Shown: in pieces, positions 25,174 to 33,652 of the stretch
Position numbering within the stretch: the first letter of the stretch is position 1
Layout: every line of letters begins with the position of its first letter
Assembly: GCF_001591545.1 (NCBI RefSeq)
Contig: NZ_BCVC01000005.1
Coordinates: 1 to 64,000, forward strand
Length of the DNA stretch: 64,000 nt
Source of the DNA: Lederbergia lenta NBRC 16444
GTDB taxonomy: Bacteria; Bacillota; Bacilli; Bacillales; Bacillaceae_C
Reading direction: 5' to 3'
Notes under the pieces: model-generated
Databases searched by the model: none
The model's input: the letters and a program-made list of their open reading frames with translations, nothing else
What the model was told of the DNA's origin: nothing
Translations under genes and position numbers: made by a program

Positions 25174-26709
25174 CTATTTAATGGATAAGCCTAAATTATT
25201 TGCTACTGACGTGTAAAATGAATAATTCCTTTTTGAATAAGATATTTGATTCTTTAAAATCCTTTTTATGTTAAGCAGTTGATAATCATTATACCTGATA
25301 AAAAAGGTGAATAGAGAATTCTCTATATCAGATAATGTCTGAATATCTACCTTGAATGTTAAGATATTTCCTGTTCTCTCAAAGTCAATTTTCACTTCAT
25401 TGCCGACCCGAGTACGATCGCGGATCAATATATAATTTATATTGGCAATATCATCTCCAAAAACTTCGACGGATTGATAATAGGTATGATCAATGATATG
25501 GGAATCCAAGGCTCTAGCTAACATTGGTATCCTGATATATTGATACTTATCGTTAAAAAAGGGTACCTCATAATAAGGTAGATTATCTTTAATGATAATC
25601 TTCTTATTTTTATCCTTTTTCAGCCACTCAAAAAGTTTAATGAAATCTTCCATTCGATCTTCTACAAACAAGTCAATAGCAGCTCTATAAATAGGTGTTT
25701 TAAACTCAGACCTAAAATCATATCTCAGATTATGTGTTGTTTCCACAGCTTGCCTTAAAATATTCAGAAAATCCTCTTTCTTTTCAGATTTTACGAATAA
25801 TTGACTATCGAATGTTTTTACAATGTCATATTCATATAAACGAGTGAGTGCTACTTTCTCTTGTTCAATAGGTAAATTTTTAGACTTAATATATTCAATA
25901 ACTTGAATATCTGACTTCCTTTTTTCCAATACGTTTACTGTACGGGTTAAAGAATTTGAATTCTCTGCTGTCCGATTCACATAATAAATCGGTTTTGTAG
26001 TAGTTGAGACACTTGTAGCATGAAAGAATACATCACAGAAAAATAACTTATCCTCTGCAAATCTCATTTCTGGAAATCTAATTTCATGTTCTTTAAGTAA
26101 AGATAACTTCATCATCCTAGAAGTTGGGCCCATATGATAAAAGAAATGTGGAATGCTAAAAGGAGAAACCTTCCGTCTTTCCATAACAGATGCATATTCC
26201 CCAATAACGCTCTGAGAATCAGATTCCACTTTTATTGTTTTGCCAACAACATAGTCATCATTTGTTTCATCTAAAATTTCACATAGAGTCTCTAGTCCTT
26301 TATTGTGAAGCCAATCATCCGCGTCAAGGAAAGTTATATATTTGCTTAGTGCCATTTCAATACCAATGTTTCTGGGGGTCCCAGGAGAACCAATATTGTA
26401 AGGGAGACATACTAAACTAATATTTTTATATTTAGATGTATATTCTTGAATTATATCTCGTGTGCTGTCAGTAGAACAGTCATCTACAATAATATACTGT
26501 ATCCGATCAAATCCAATTGTTTGACTAATAACAGATTCGATTGTTTTTCGAATGAAGTTTTCGCCATTATAAACGGCAGTAATGACAGTTACTTTCTTAG
26601 GTTTAGGTTTATTAAATAAACTTTTGAAAAAGCTAGAAGGATTATTAATAATGTGCAGGTTTTGATCAGCTAATAAATCTCTCGCTTTTTGGCCATTTGT
26701 TGCAATCAT
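25174..26709 (-). CDS. Family 2 glycosyltransferase, TarS-like
   Basis: This 511-residue protein has an N-terminal GT-A domain (about 38-270): VTVITAVYNG, IIVDDCSTDST, GSPGTPRNIGI, FLDADDW with the metal-binding acidic motif, and RFAEDKLFF with the probable catalytic base. A long C-terminal part (about 280-511) is of the kind that mediates oligomerisation in TarS. S. aureus TarS, which adds GlcNAc to poly(ribitol-phosphate) WTA, has the same layout and a similar PGxPRN sequence, so WTA glycosylation is a reasonable inference. ATG 26709 has GGGAGAG eight bases upstream and is preferred over an in-frame ATG at 26793. A possible acetylating partner follows downstream. Confidence 0.75.
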   Translation of the reverse strand: MIATNGQKARDLLADQNLHIINNPSSFFKSLFNKPKPKKVTVITAVYNGENFIRKTIESVISQTIGFDRIQYIIVDDCSTDSTRDIIQEYTSKYKNISLVCLPYNIGSPGTPRNIGIEMALSKYITFLDADDWLHNKGLETLCEILDETNDDYVVGKTIKVESDSQSVIGEYASVMERRKVSPFSIPHFFYHMGPTSRMMKLSLLKEHEIRFPEMRFAEDKLFFCDVFFHATSVSTTTKPIYYVNRTAENSNSLTRTVNVLEKRKSDIQVIEYIKSKNLPIEQEKVALTRLYEYDIVKTFDSQLFVKSEKKEDFLNILRQAVETTHNLRYDFRSEFKTPIYRAAIDLFVEDRMEDFIKLFEWLKKDKNKKIIIKDNLPYYEVPFFNDKYQYIRIPMLARALDSHIIDHTYYQSVEVFGDDIANINYILIRDRTRVGNEVKIDFERTGNILTFKVDIQTLSDIENSLFTFFIRYNDYQLLNIKRILKNQISYSKRNYSFYTSVANNLGLSIK

Positions 26710-27106
26710 GAAGATAACTCTCCCTTTTGTGAATGATAATAAACCATTCTTTTTAATCAGACAAATAGGTTCGAATAAATAATATACATTCATAAATTGT
26801 TCCCATTCAACTGAATGGATAAACTCTTTTTTATTATATTCGAAAAGACGACGTAAGTCTCGATTAAACCTTAGCCTTACGGAAATAAAAGGAATTTACT
26901 TGAAGTTATAGTAACTGACAACGTTCTGACCATCATAAAATTAATTTATAAACGTAGATTAGATGCTTCTAAACTTTCTTTATGATTAACCGATAATAAT
27001 TATGTAGTTTAGCGTAGGAGTGTGATTCAACTCAGTAATAGATAATAAACATTGAAGTTTACCTGTTAGCTTAATATTTACTCAAAATACTAGATGGAGG
27101 ATATAA
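26710..27106. other. 397-bp intergenic region between divergent genes
   Basis: Contains the ribosome binding site of the minus-strand glycosyltransferase near 26718-26724 and the GGAGG of the amidase near 27096. A weak CGTAAG/CTTACG dyad lies around 26855-26882. No gene is evident. Promoters for both flanking genes must lie here, but I cannot place them convincingly. Confidence 0.45.
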
Positions 27107-29422
27107 ATGAACAAATCTGTACAAATAAGTGTTTATTTCATGCTACTAGCTTTACTTATTCAAGTTTTTCCGCAGTATGCTGCTGCAGAATTAAATGAAC
27201 CTTCTATTCCGAATAAGGATAGAGAAGTTATATTATTTGCTACGCAACCCGAAAGCGAAATCGAACTATATCAAGATTTAACGGCAAAACAAGTAATGGC
27301 CAACATCCCAGATGAAACTGTAGTTGAATTGATGGAAGAAAAAGGTGAGTTTTCATTAATCAAATACACTTCCGAGGTGGACGATGAAGATTCGACAGGT
27401 GCAGAAACTGCTTTTCAAGGGTATGTTCGGTCTACCCATGTTATCGAATTATTCAATGTAGAAGAATTTAAGAAAAACCGCCAAGATAAAGTTCTTATAG
27501 AAAAGGAAGTAATAACAGAGTCTGTTGGAGAAGAAGAAAGCGAAGAATTGTTAGAGAATGAAGAGGGTAATGAAACACAGATACTTCCGGATACCAAAGA
27601 AACTATCAGTGATAGTGAACTTGAGTTAGATGAAACTGAATTAACAAACCAAGTAGATATTGAAGAGAATGCAGATGAAGATCTTAGTGAAGAAATAGCG
27701 CAATCTGAGGTAGAAGAAATGGACGAACAAAGCTCAAGACAGAATGATGAGTTGGAAGTGAACAAAGCAGAAGAAACTACCATTTCCAAACCAACACTAT
27801 TTCGATCCTTTTCCATAGCCTCTACTTCAGTAAAACAATTGCGTGGAGTCGCGATTGAAAATTCAACGAACGTTTACTCACAAACTTCTAAAAGTTCATC
27901 CGTATTAAAAGCTTATAAACAAGGACATCTCCTTATTTATCGTGCACATTCTCCTGAATGGTATGAAGCAACAGTTTATATAAATGGAAAAGCCCAGACT
28001 GGTTATATATATGCGAATGATGTTGACGCAATTATTGATCAGCACCAACTTAAAGGATTTGCTCAAAAGCAGCCTGTAAATGTTTATACAACCCCGACAC
28101 GACAGTCAGGTGTATTAAAAAGTTATCAGCAAGGTCATGCACTTTCATATAAATCATTTTCTTCTCAGTGGCATGAAGCGACTGTATATGTAAATGGCAA
28201 GGCCGAAAAAGGATATATTCATTCATCTGATGTAGGTGAAAAAGCTCCACTTGTTCAAACACCTTTAAAAGGAATTGCTTTAGTTCATTCAACAACTGTA
28301 TACAATACACCATCCAAAAATAGCGGAAAGTTGAAAGCATACAATAAGGGACAGATTTTACAATATCGTTCGTATAATTCTGAATGGCATGAAGCGACGG
28401 TTTATTTAAATGGAAAAGCTCATACTGGATATATTCATGTAAATGACGTGGAAACAGCAAAAAACTCTCCGTCCACCTTACAAGGTTTAGCACTAAAGAG
28501 CATAACTCACATATATTCTTCTGCTTCAACTAATTCAAAAGTGCTCAAGAGTTATAATCATGGTAGTTTGCTAAAATATCGAGAGTTTACTTCGAATTGG
28601 TATGAGGCGACAGTTTATATAAATGGAAAAGCTCATACTGGATATATTTCTGCAGGAGATCTTGAAGAAATCATAAAGAAACAACAAACAATCAAAGGAC
28701 TAGCCTTGAAAAATCCAACGAAGGTTTATGCTATGCCATCTAGTGGCTCAAAGGTTCTAAAAAGTTACAAAATGGGTCAGAACATGACATATCGAACATT
28801 CACGACAGATTGGTATGAAGCAACAGTGTATGTGAATGGAAAAGCAATAACTGGTTATATCCATAAAGATGATGTTGGTACTAATATAGGTAAGGTTGTT
28901 ATTATAGATCCTGGTCATGGGGGATCAGATTCTGGAGCACTTGGTATAGGTCTAGTTGAAAAAACATTAAATTTAGATATTTCCATACGTGCCAAAAAGT
29001 TATTAGAAAGTGCCGGATTCACTGTAATTATGACAAGAACAACGGATGTCTTTATCTCTTTACAGGAGAGAGCTCGCATTGCTAATACATCGAATGCTGA
29101 TATTTTTATTAGTATTCATGGAAATTCATTCAATGCTAATGCCAAAGGTGTGGAAACATTTTGGTATGGAAAGTATGAAAAAGCTAAAAGCATTCAGCTA
29201 GCAACTGCTTTGCAAAAAAATGTAGTTAACATAACGCAAAGTGACGATAGAAGTGTTAAAGAAGGTAATTTCCATGTAATTAGAGAAACAAAAATACCGA
29301 GTGCTCTTTTGGAAGTTGGTTTTGTAGATAACCCGATAGATGCAGCTAAATTGAGGCAAAATAGTTATAAACAACTTTTGGCGGAAGGTATTTTATCAGG
29401 AACATTAGAGTATTTTAAATAA
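27107..29422 (+). CDS. Secreted N-acetylmuramoyl-L-alanine amidase with five SH3-like repeats
   Basis: This 771-residue autolysin has a signal peptide (to about 27), an SH3-like N-terminal region (about 45-125), a strongly acidic stretch (about 130-230), five repeats of about 70 residues (about 243-590), and a C-terminal Amidase_3 domain (about 596-771). All zinc and catalytic residues are visible: IDPGHGG (His), GLVEKT (Glu), SIHGNSF (His) and LLEVGFVDNP (Glu). It cuts the bond between MurNAc and the stem peptide. The repeats (NVYxxxS, WYEATVYxNGKA, TGYIH) match those of the glucosaminidase at 10743, implying a common wall ligand. The ATG follows TGGAGGATATAA, and a strong terminator follows the stop. 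Confidence 0.92.
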   Translation: MNKSVQISVYFMLLALLIQVFPQYAAAELNEPSIPNKDREVILFATQPESEIELYQDLTAKQVMANIPDETVVELMEEKGEFSLIKYTSEVDDEDSTGAETAFQGYVRSTHVIELFNVEEFKKNRQDKVLIEKEVITESVGEEESEELLENEEGNETQILPDTKETISDSELELDETELTNQVDIEENADEDLSEEIAQSEVEEMDEQSSRQNDELEVNKAEETTISKPTLFRSFSIASTSVKQLRGVAIENSTNVYSQTSKSSSVLKAYKQGHLLIYRAHSPEWYEATVYINGKAQTGYIYANDVDAIIDQHQLKGFAQKQPVNVYTTPTRQSGVLKSYQQGHALSYKSFSSQWHEATVYVNGKAEKGYIHSSDVGEKAPLVQTPLKGIALVHSTTVYNTPSKNSGKLKAYNKGQILQYRSYNSEWHEATVYLNGKAHTGYIHVNDVETAKNSPSTLQGLALKSITHIYSSASTNSKVLKSYNHGSLLKYREFTSNWYEATVYINGKAHTGYISAGDLEEIIKKQQTIKGLALKNPTKVYAMPSSGSKVLKSYKMGQNMTYRTFTTDWYEATVYVNGKAITGYIHKDDVGTNIGKVVIIDPGHGGSDSGALGIGLVEKTLNLDISIRAKKLLESAGFTVIMTRTTDVFISLQERARIANTSNADIFISIHGNSFNANAKGVETFWYGKYEKAKSIQLATALQKNVVNITQSDDRSVKEGNFHVIRETKIPSALLEVGFVDNPIDAAKLRQNSYKQLLAEGILSGTLEYFK

Positions 29423-29429
29423 GTGTGTG

Positions 29430-29478
29430 AAGGCAGTTTTGTAAGTTAGAGATACAACTTACAAAACTGCCTTTTTTT
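29430..29478 (+). terminator. Strong terminator after the amidase gene
   Basis: A perfect 18-bp stem (29430-29447 with 29456-29473), 8-base loop, then a T-run. Confidence 0.92.
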
Positions 29479-29511
29479 AATGTTGCTTCGCATCTATAAT
29501 ACTTTAATCAA

Positions 29512-29536
29512 TTAACGTAGCAGGGGTCAGATCCCT
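29512..29536. repeat. Half copy of a dispersed GGGGTCAG-type palindrome
   Basis: TTAACGTAGCAGGGGTCAG matches the reverse complement of the left arm and loop of the palindrome at 33569-33609 in 18 of 19 bases, and continues into GATCCC. It lies in the leader before the tarI-like gene. Confidence 0.6.
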
Positions 29537-29661
29537 TTAGACAAAAGGTAACGAATATCGACATAAACACCGCGTTATCTGTCGTACGTCTCTCAGTGAC
29601 AGCTTGGGTTATTATCAGTACAATTATAAATAGAGAATTTGTAAAAAATGGGAGGTTTGAC

Positions 29662-30348
29662 ATGAAGGGGTATAGTTTAATTTTACTATCTGGTGGGATT
29701 GGCAAGCGGATGCAGTTGAATATTCCTAAACAGTTTTTATTGCTTGCGGGGAAGCCTATATTTATTCATGTTTTGGAAAAGGTTGATTTAATTAAAGAGA
29801 TAAGAGAGATTATTATCCCATGTCCGGTAGAATTTATGGTTAAAACGCGAGAGATTATTGATGATTATGGATTTTCCACTCCGATTCGCTGTATAGAAGG
29901 AGGAACTACTAGACAGGAGTCAGTGTATAAGGGGCTAAAAGAAGCGGCATTTGAGAATGTGATTATTCATGAAGCTGTTCGTCCTTTTGTATCGAGTGAG
30001 GAATACGAGGCATTAATTCACACTAATAATGAAAGCGTTATCTTTGGTTTGGACATTCCATTTACGGTTCTTCGAGGAAATGAGACGGTAGAAGGGATTT
30101 TAGAACGTGATCAGTTAATCAACGTGCAGCTACCACATAAGTTTCATACGAAAAAACTTTTATATGCCCACGAATGTGCTCGTGAGGATGGTCGGGAATT
30201 CACTGAGGATGCCAGTCTCTATTTTTACTATTATCAGTCAGATATTGAGGTTCTACAAGGTAGTGAATATAATATTAAAATTACCAAACCTGTTGACCGA
30301 AAGATTGCTGAGGTTATTTATAAAGAATCTATATATATGGAGGGGTAA
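29662..30348 (+). CDS. tarI: D-ribitol-5-phosphate cytidylyltransferase (TarI-like, IspD family)
   Basis: The enzyme makes CDP-ribitol from CTP and ribitol-5-phosphate. The 228-residue IspD-type protein has LLSGGIGKRM and PKQF for nucleotide binding, GGTTRQESVYKGL, HEAVRPFVS, LPHKFHTKKL and the C-terminal FTEDASL, with NIKITKP closing the fold. ATG 29662 has GGGAGG seven bases upstream; an earlier in-frame start at 29596 has none. IspD itself would act in isoprenoid synthesis, but the next gene is an SDR reductase three bases downstream, the arrangement fused in Haemophilus Bcs1/Acs1, and teichoic acid transferases follow. CDP-ribitol synthesis is therefore the best reading. Confidence 0.87.
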   Translation: MKGYSLILLSGGIGKRMQLNIPKQFLLLAGKPIFIHVLEKVDLIKEIREIIIPCPVEFMVKTREIIDDYGFSTPIRCIEGGTTRQESVYKGLKEAAFENVIIHEAVRPFVSSEEYEALIHTNNESVIFGLDIPFTVLRGNETVEGILERDQLINVQLPHKFHTKKLLYAHECAREDGREFTEDASLYFYYYQSDIEVLQGSEYNIKITKPVDRKIAEVIYKESIYMEG

Positions 30349-30351
30349 TGA

Positions 30352-31092
30352 ATGTCAAAAACTTGTATGATTACGGGGGCAAGTCGTGGGATAGGAAGAG
30401 CAATTGCCATTTCTTTAAGCGATCGAACGGATATTACTAACTTCATATTAATTTCTAGAACGGAAGCTGGGCTAGAGGATACAGCAAGCCAAATGAATGC
30501 TGATAAAAATATTGAAATTTCTGCGCTTGATCTCACTGATTATCTTGCAACTCAGGAGTTAGTTCAATCAGTAGGTCAAAAATACGAGACAATTGATATG
30601 CTTATTAACGTTGCCGGTTATGCGAATCCAAAATCATTACTAGAAACATCTATTGATGACTGGGAAGAAACTTATAGTGTAAATGTTCACTCGATTTTTA
30701 ATATCACGAAAGAAACAGTAAAGTATATGAAAAAAACGGGTGGTCAAATACTTAATGTGGCTTCTACTGCAGGGACTTCCGCTCGTCCAGGGTGGTTGGC
30801 ATATGCTTCGTCAAAGGCGGCAATTATTAGTATGTCGCAAACGTTATCAGAAGAACTTTCGGATTATGGAATACTTGTTTATTGTATTTCGCCTGGAAGA
30901 TGTGCAACGGAATTAAGAAAAGTATTAGCTCCTGATGAGGATCCGAGCACGATCATGCAGCCTGAACATGTTGGGGAGGTAGTAAATCAACTATTGTCTA
31001 ATGATGGGATCTGTTTGGATGGACAAAATATTGTTGTGCGTAAACAAACGGTAAAGGCATTTCAGCAGCAAGCAACAAAGCAAATTATATAA
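30352..31092 (+). CDS. SDR-family reductase, probable ribulose-5-phosphate reductase (non-TarJ type)
   Basis: This 246-residue classical short-chain dehydrogenase has the cofactor motif TGASRGIGR, NVAGYA (the NAG position), an active-site Ser in NVASTAGTSAR, and YASSK with the catalytic Tyr and Lys. It starts three bases after the tarI-like stop, with GGAGGGG inside that gene's end, so the two are co-translated. It should reduce ribulose-5-phosphate to ribitol-5-phosphate with NADPH. S. aureus uses TarJ, a zinc-dependent medium-chain enzyme of about 340 residues. An SDR partner is instead known from Bcs1/Acs1, where it is fused behind the cytidylyltransferase. The substrate is inferred from context. 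Confidence 0.75.
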   Translation: MSKTCMITGASRGIGRAIAISLSDRTDITNFILISRTEAGLEDTASQMNADKNIEISALDLTDYLATQELVQSVGQKYETIDMLINVAGYANPKSLLETSIDDWEETYSVNVHSIFNITKETVKYMKKTGGQILNVASTAGTSARPGWLAYASSKAAIISMSQTLSEELSDYGILVYCISPGRCATELRKVLAPDEDPSTIMQPEHVGEVVNQLLSNDGICLDGQNIVVRKQTVKAFQQQATKQII

Positions 31093-31116
31093 TTATCACA
31101 TATGGGGCGGTAATGT

Positions 31117-32388
31117 ATGAACGGTAAACAACTAGACTTGTTACATACCATTTTATTAATCCTTATTTTGATTTCTGTAAACAGACCTTTATTAAAAAAA
31201 TGCAGATTAATTGGTAAACGGACGCTTGTAGTTACGGTACACTTTTTATCAAGACTTGTGCCGAAATCTAGCAAACTAGTAGTTTTTGGAGGGGAGAATG
31301 GTCAGGGATTTAGAGGTAATACTAAATACTTGTTTTTAGAAATGGTGAAAAACCCCAATATAAAATGTGTGTGGATTTCACGTAATAACAAAGTGGTAGA
31401 TTTGCTTACTAAGCAGGGGTATTTAGCTTACAAACATCACTCATTCAAGGGTATTTACCACCAGTTACGAGCGAAAGTAGTTATTCATTCGCATTCGATA
31501 AATGATGATTTTAGTAAGTCATTTTTAGGAGGAGCCATTTCTATTAACACATGGCATGGTGTAGGTCTAAAAAAAGTATGGGGGGCAAATAAAAATACAT
31601 TTTCATATAAGGTTTTACATGATAAAAGTGCGATCAAACGCTTTTTTGGGACATTTGTTGTAAAGACGAATCAAGCAAAAGTCAGCTATGTCATTTCAAC
31701 AAGCAGTGCAGTCACCTCTTATTATCCGGAAACATTTTTGGTAAGTAAGAAGAATGTTTTACAGTTAGGCCAAGTGAGAAACGACGTATTTTTTAAAGAT
31801 ACAGAAGAGGATTTAGCAATTCCTGATTGGATTAGAAATGAAAAAATCATCATGTACATGCCTACACATAGAAACTTCGGTAAGCTCGAAACGGATATAA
31901 ACCTCGTATTTGATTTTCAAAAGTTAAATGATTTATGTGCAAAAACGGGGCATAAGTTCCTTGTTAAGCGGCATATGTATAGTAGTGGACAAGTTCCGAC
32001 GACGTATGAGCATATTATCGATATTAGCGATGAGTCATATGATCCACAACTATTACTAAAATACACCGATATTTTAGTAACGGATTATTCTAGCTGTTAT
32101 ACCGATTATTTGCTGTTGGACAGGCCAGTGCTTTTTTATAGCTATGATTTAAATCTCTATTTGAAAAAATCGAATGAGATGTATTTTAACTATTTTGATG
32201 TAACGCCAGGACCGAAAGTAAATGACTTCTCAGGATTTATTCAGGAATTGGAAAAATCCATGGAGCAGCCAAGCCAATATGAAAAGGAAAGGAAAAGAGT
32301 GTTAGATATTTTTTATTCTGAGGATAATCAAAAAGAGGTTTTAGAGAAACAAGTAGACTATATATATAGCGAAATTCTAAAACTATAA
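31117..32388 (+). CDS. CDP-alditol glycerophosphotransferase-family protein (TarL/TagF-like)
   Basis: This 423-residue protein has two hydrophobic N-terminal stretches (about 8-22 and 33-48) and one Glyphos_transf domain. Key motifs are INTWHGVGLKKV with the active-site His, IMYMPTHRN, VKRHMY, and ILVTDYSSCYTDYLLLDRP. Following the tarI-like and SDR genes in one operon, it may transfer ribitol-phosphate from CDP-ribitol, like TarL/TarK, but substrate specificity cannot be read from sequence. It diverges more from the other family members in this window than they do from each other. The start is ATG 31117, with GGGGCGG upstream as a modest ribosome binding site. Confidence 0.8.
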   Translation: MNGKQLDLLHTILLILILISVNRPLLKKCRLIGKRTLVVTVHFLSRLVPKSSKLVVFGGENGQGFRGNTKYLFLEMVKNPNIKCVWISRNNKVVDLLTKQGYLAYKHHSFKGIYHQLRAKVVIHSHSINDDFSKSFLGGAISINTWHGVGLKKVWGANKNTFSYKVLHDKSAIKRFFGTFVVKTNQAKVSYVISTSSAVTSYYPETFLVSKKNVLQLGQVRNDVFFKDTEEDLAIPDWIRNEKIIMYMPTHRNFGKLETDINLVFDFQKLNDLCAKTGHKFLVKRHMYSSGQVPTTYEHIIDISDESYDPQLLLKYTDILVTDYSSCYTDYLLLDRPVLFYSYDLNLYLKKSNEMYFNYFDVTPGPKVNDFSGFIQELEKSMEQPSQYEKERKRVLDIFYSEDNQKEVLEKQVDYIYSEILKL

Positions 32389-32401
32389 CGGAGAGGTAAT
32401 T

Positions 32402-33556
32402 ATGGGGAATCTCAGATTAATGCCTACTATAGTTGTGAAATATGTATTAAGGGGTTTTTATTCGCTGTTTAGCTTATTATTTAAAGTAGATCCGTATAAA
32501 GTTACATTCGCTTCCTATAGGTCTGATCAAATCAAAGATAACCTTGCATTTATCAATAAAGAATTACTTGAAAAATACCCAATGTATAAGAGACATTTTG
32601 TTTTCAAAAAGTTCGATAGTTCAGCAGTAGGAAAAGTTACTTATATTTTTCATATGATTCACGCATGCTTTCATATGGCGACTTCTCGTTATTTTATTGT
32701 GGATGATTATTATTTTCCAATCTATGTAATTAAGCCACGTAAAGAAGTGGATATCATTCAACTTTGGCATAGTGCGGGGGCATTGAAAAAATTTGGCTTT
32801 AGTACGGTAGGAAAATCATTTGGGCCAAGCAAAGAATATTTAAAACATGTGAGTATTCATAGTAATTATACGAAGGTATTTGTGAGCTCATCAGAAATAA
32901 TCCCATACTTTTCAGAAGCCTTTAATATGCCGAAAGAGCAAATTCACCCACTCGGCGTGCCTAGAACTGATTATTTTTTCGCCGAAGACATGATCGAGGA
33001 ATTACGGTCTAGGTTATATGAAACATACCCGGATCTAGCCAATAAAAAGATACTATTATATGCACCTACCTTTAGAGGGAAAAGTCATTATCAAGATCAG
33101 TTTGAATTGCCGTTTGATATAGAAGAAATGGAAGGCAGCTTGGGAGATGATTATGCACTGCTTATTCATTTACACCCATATATGCAAAAAGCGCTAGAAG
33201 TGAGTGGAGAAGGCTTTGCGTATCATATCAAGGATGCGTTTGTGATTCAGGAGCTCTTAGCTGTGTCAGACATTTTGATCACTGATTATTCAACTGTATT
33301 TTTTGATTATAGCCTGCTGAATCGACCAATGATCTTCTATCCATATGACTTGGAAGACTATAAAAGAAGCAGGGACTTTTATTATACTTACGAAGATATC
33401 ATTCCGGGGCCAATGGCAATGGATACAGCAACATTAATAGAATTAATAAAAGAAGGCTTATATAATGTTGATCAAATTAGCCATTTTAGAGATCGCTTTT
33501 TTGACATCCAAGATGGAAAAGCAACAGAGAGAATTGTGGAGAACATATTTGGTTGA
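32402..33556 (+). CDS. TagB/TarF-like glycerophosphotransferase
   Basis: This 384-residue protein is the last gene of the ribitol operon. It has IIQLWHSAGALKKFGF with the active-site His, LLYAPTFRG, LIHLHPYM and ILITDYSTVFFDYSLLNRP. The IQLWHxAGAxKxFGF form is shared with TagB at 8985 rather than with the WHGTPLKR polymerases, suggesting a primase or early-step enzyme acting on the linkage unit. It could prime the ribitol-containing polymer with glycerol-phosphate, as TarB/TarF do. It starts at ATG 32402, 14 bp after the previous stop, with GGAGAGG upstream. The inferred order is prime here, extend by the upstream gene product. Confidence 0.82.
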   Translation: MGNLRLMPTIVVKYVLRGFYSLFSLLFKVDPYKVTFASYRSDQIKDNLAFINKELLEKYPMYKRHFVFKKFDSSAVGKVTYIFHMIHACFHMATSRYFIVDDYYFPIYVIKPRKEVDIIQLWHSAGALKKFGFSTVGKSFGPSKEYLKHVSIHSNYTKVFVSSSEIIPYFSEAFNMPKEQIHPLGVPRTDYFFAEDMIEELRSRLYETYPDLANKKILLYAPTFRGKSHYQDQFELPFDIEEMEGSLGDDYALLIHLHPYMQKALEVSGEGFAYHIKDAFVIQELLAVSDILITDYSTVFFDYSLLNRPMIFYPYDLEDYKRSRDFYYTYEDIIPGPMAMDTATLIELIKEGLYNVDQISHFRDRFFDIQDGKATERIVENIFG

Positions 33557-33568
33557 AGTTTTTAAGAT

Positions 33569-33609
33569 GCCTGACCCCTGTTACGTTAAAGCTGTAACAG
33601 GGGTCAGGC
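33569..33609. repeat. Perfect REP-like palindrome (16-bp arms)
   Basis: GCCTGACCCCTGTTAC at 33569-33584, loop GTTAAAGCT, and the exact reverse complement at 33594-33609. No T-run follows, so it is not a standard terminator. Related sequences occur at 29512, 34418, 39447-39490 and 39532. It is the best-preserved copy in the window. Confidence 0.75.
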
Positions 33610-33652
33610 CTTAACTCAATCAGAAGTTTCACTGAAGTGGGAGGGGAAGAGG

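Noticed and set aside
27415-27816. Ser-rich 133-codon minus-strand reading frame
   Set aside because: It is antisense to the Glu-rich stretch of the amidase gene: Glu codons read backwards give Ser/Phe/Leu runs. No ribosome binding site.
28050-28529. 159-codon minus-strand frame inside the amidase gene
   Set aside because: Antisense to the repeats, no start signal, and composition typical of a shadow frame.
29662-30348. Isoprenoid-pathway IspD as the identity of this gene
   Set aside because: The fold is shared, but the adjacent SDR reductase and teichoic acid transferases favour ribitol-5-phosphate cytidylyltransferase.
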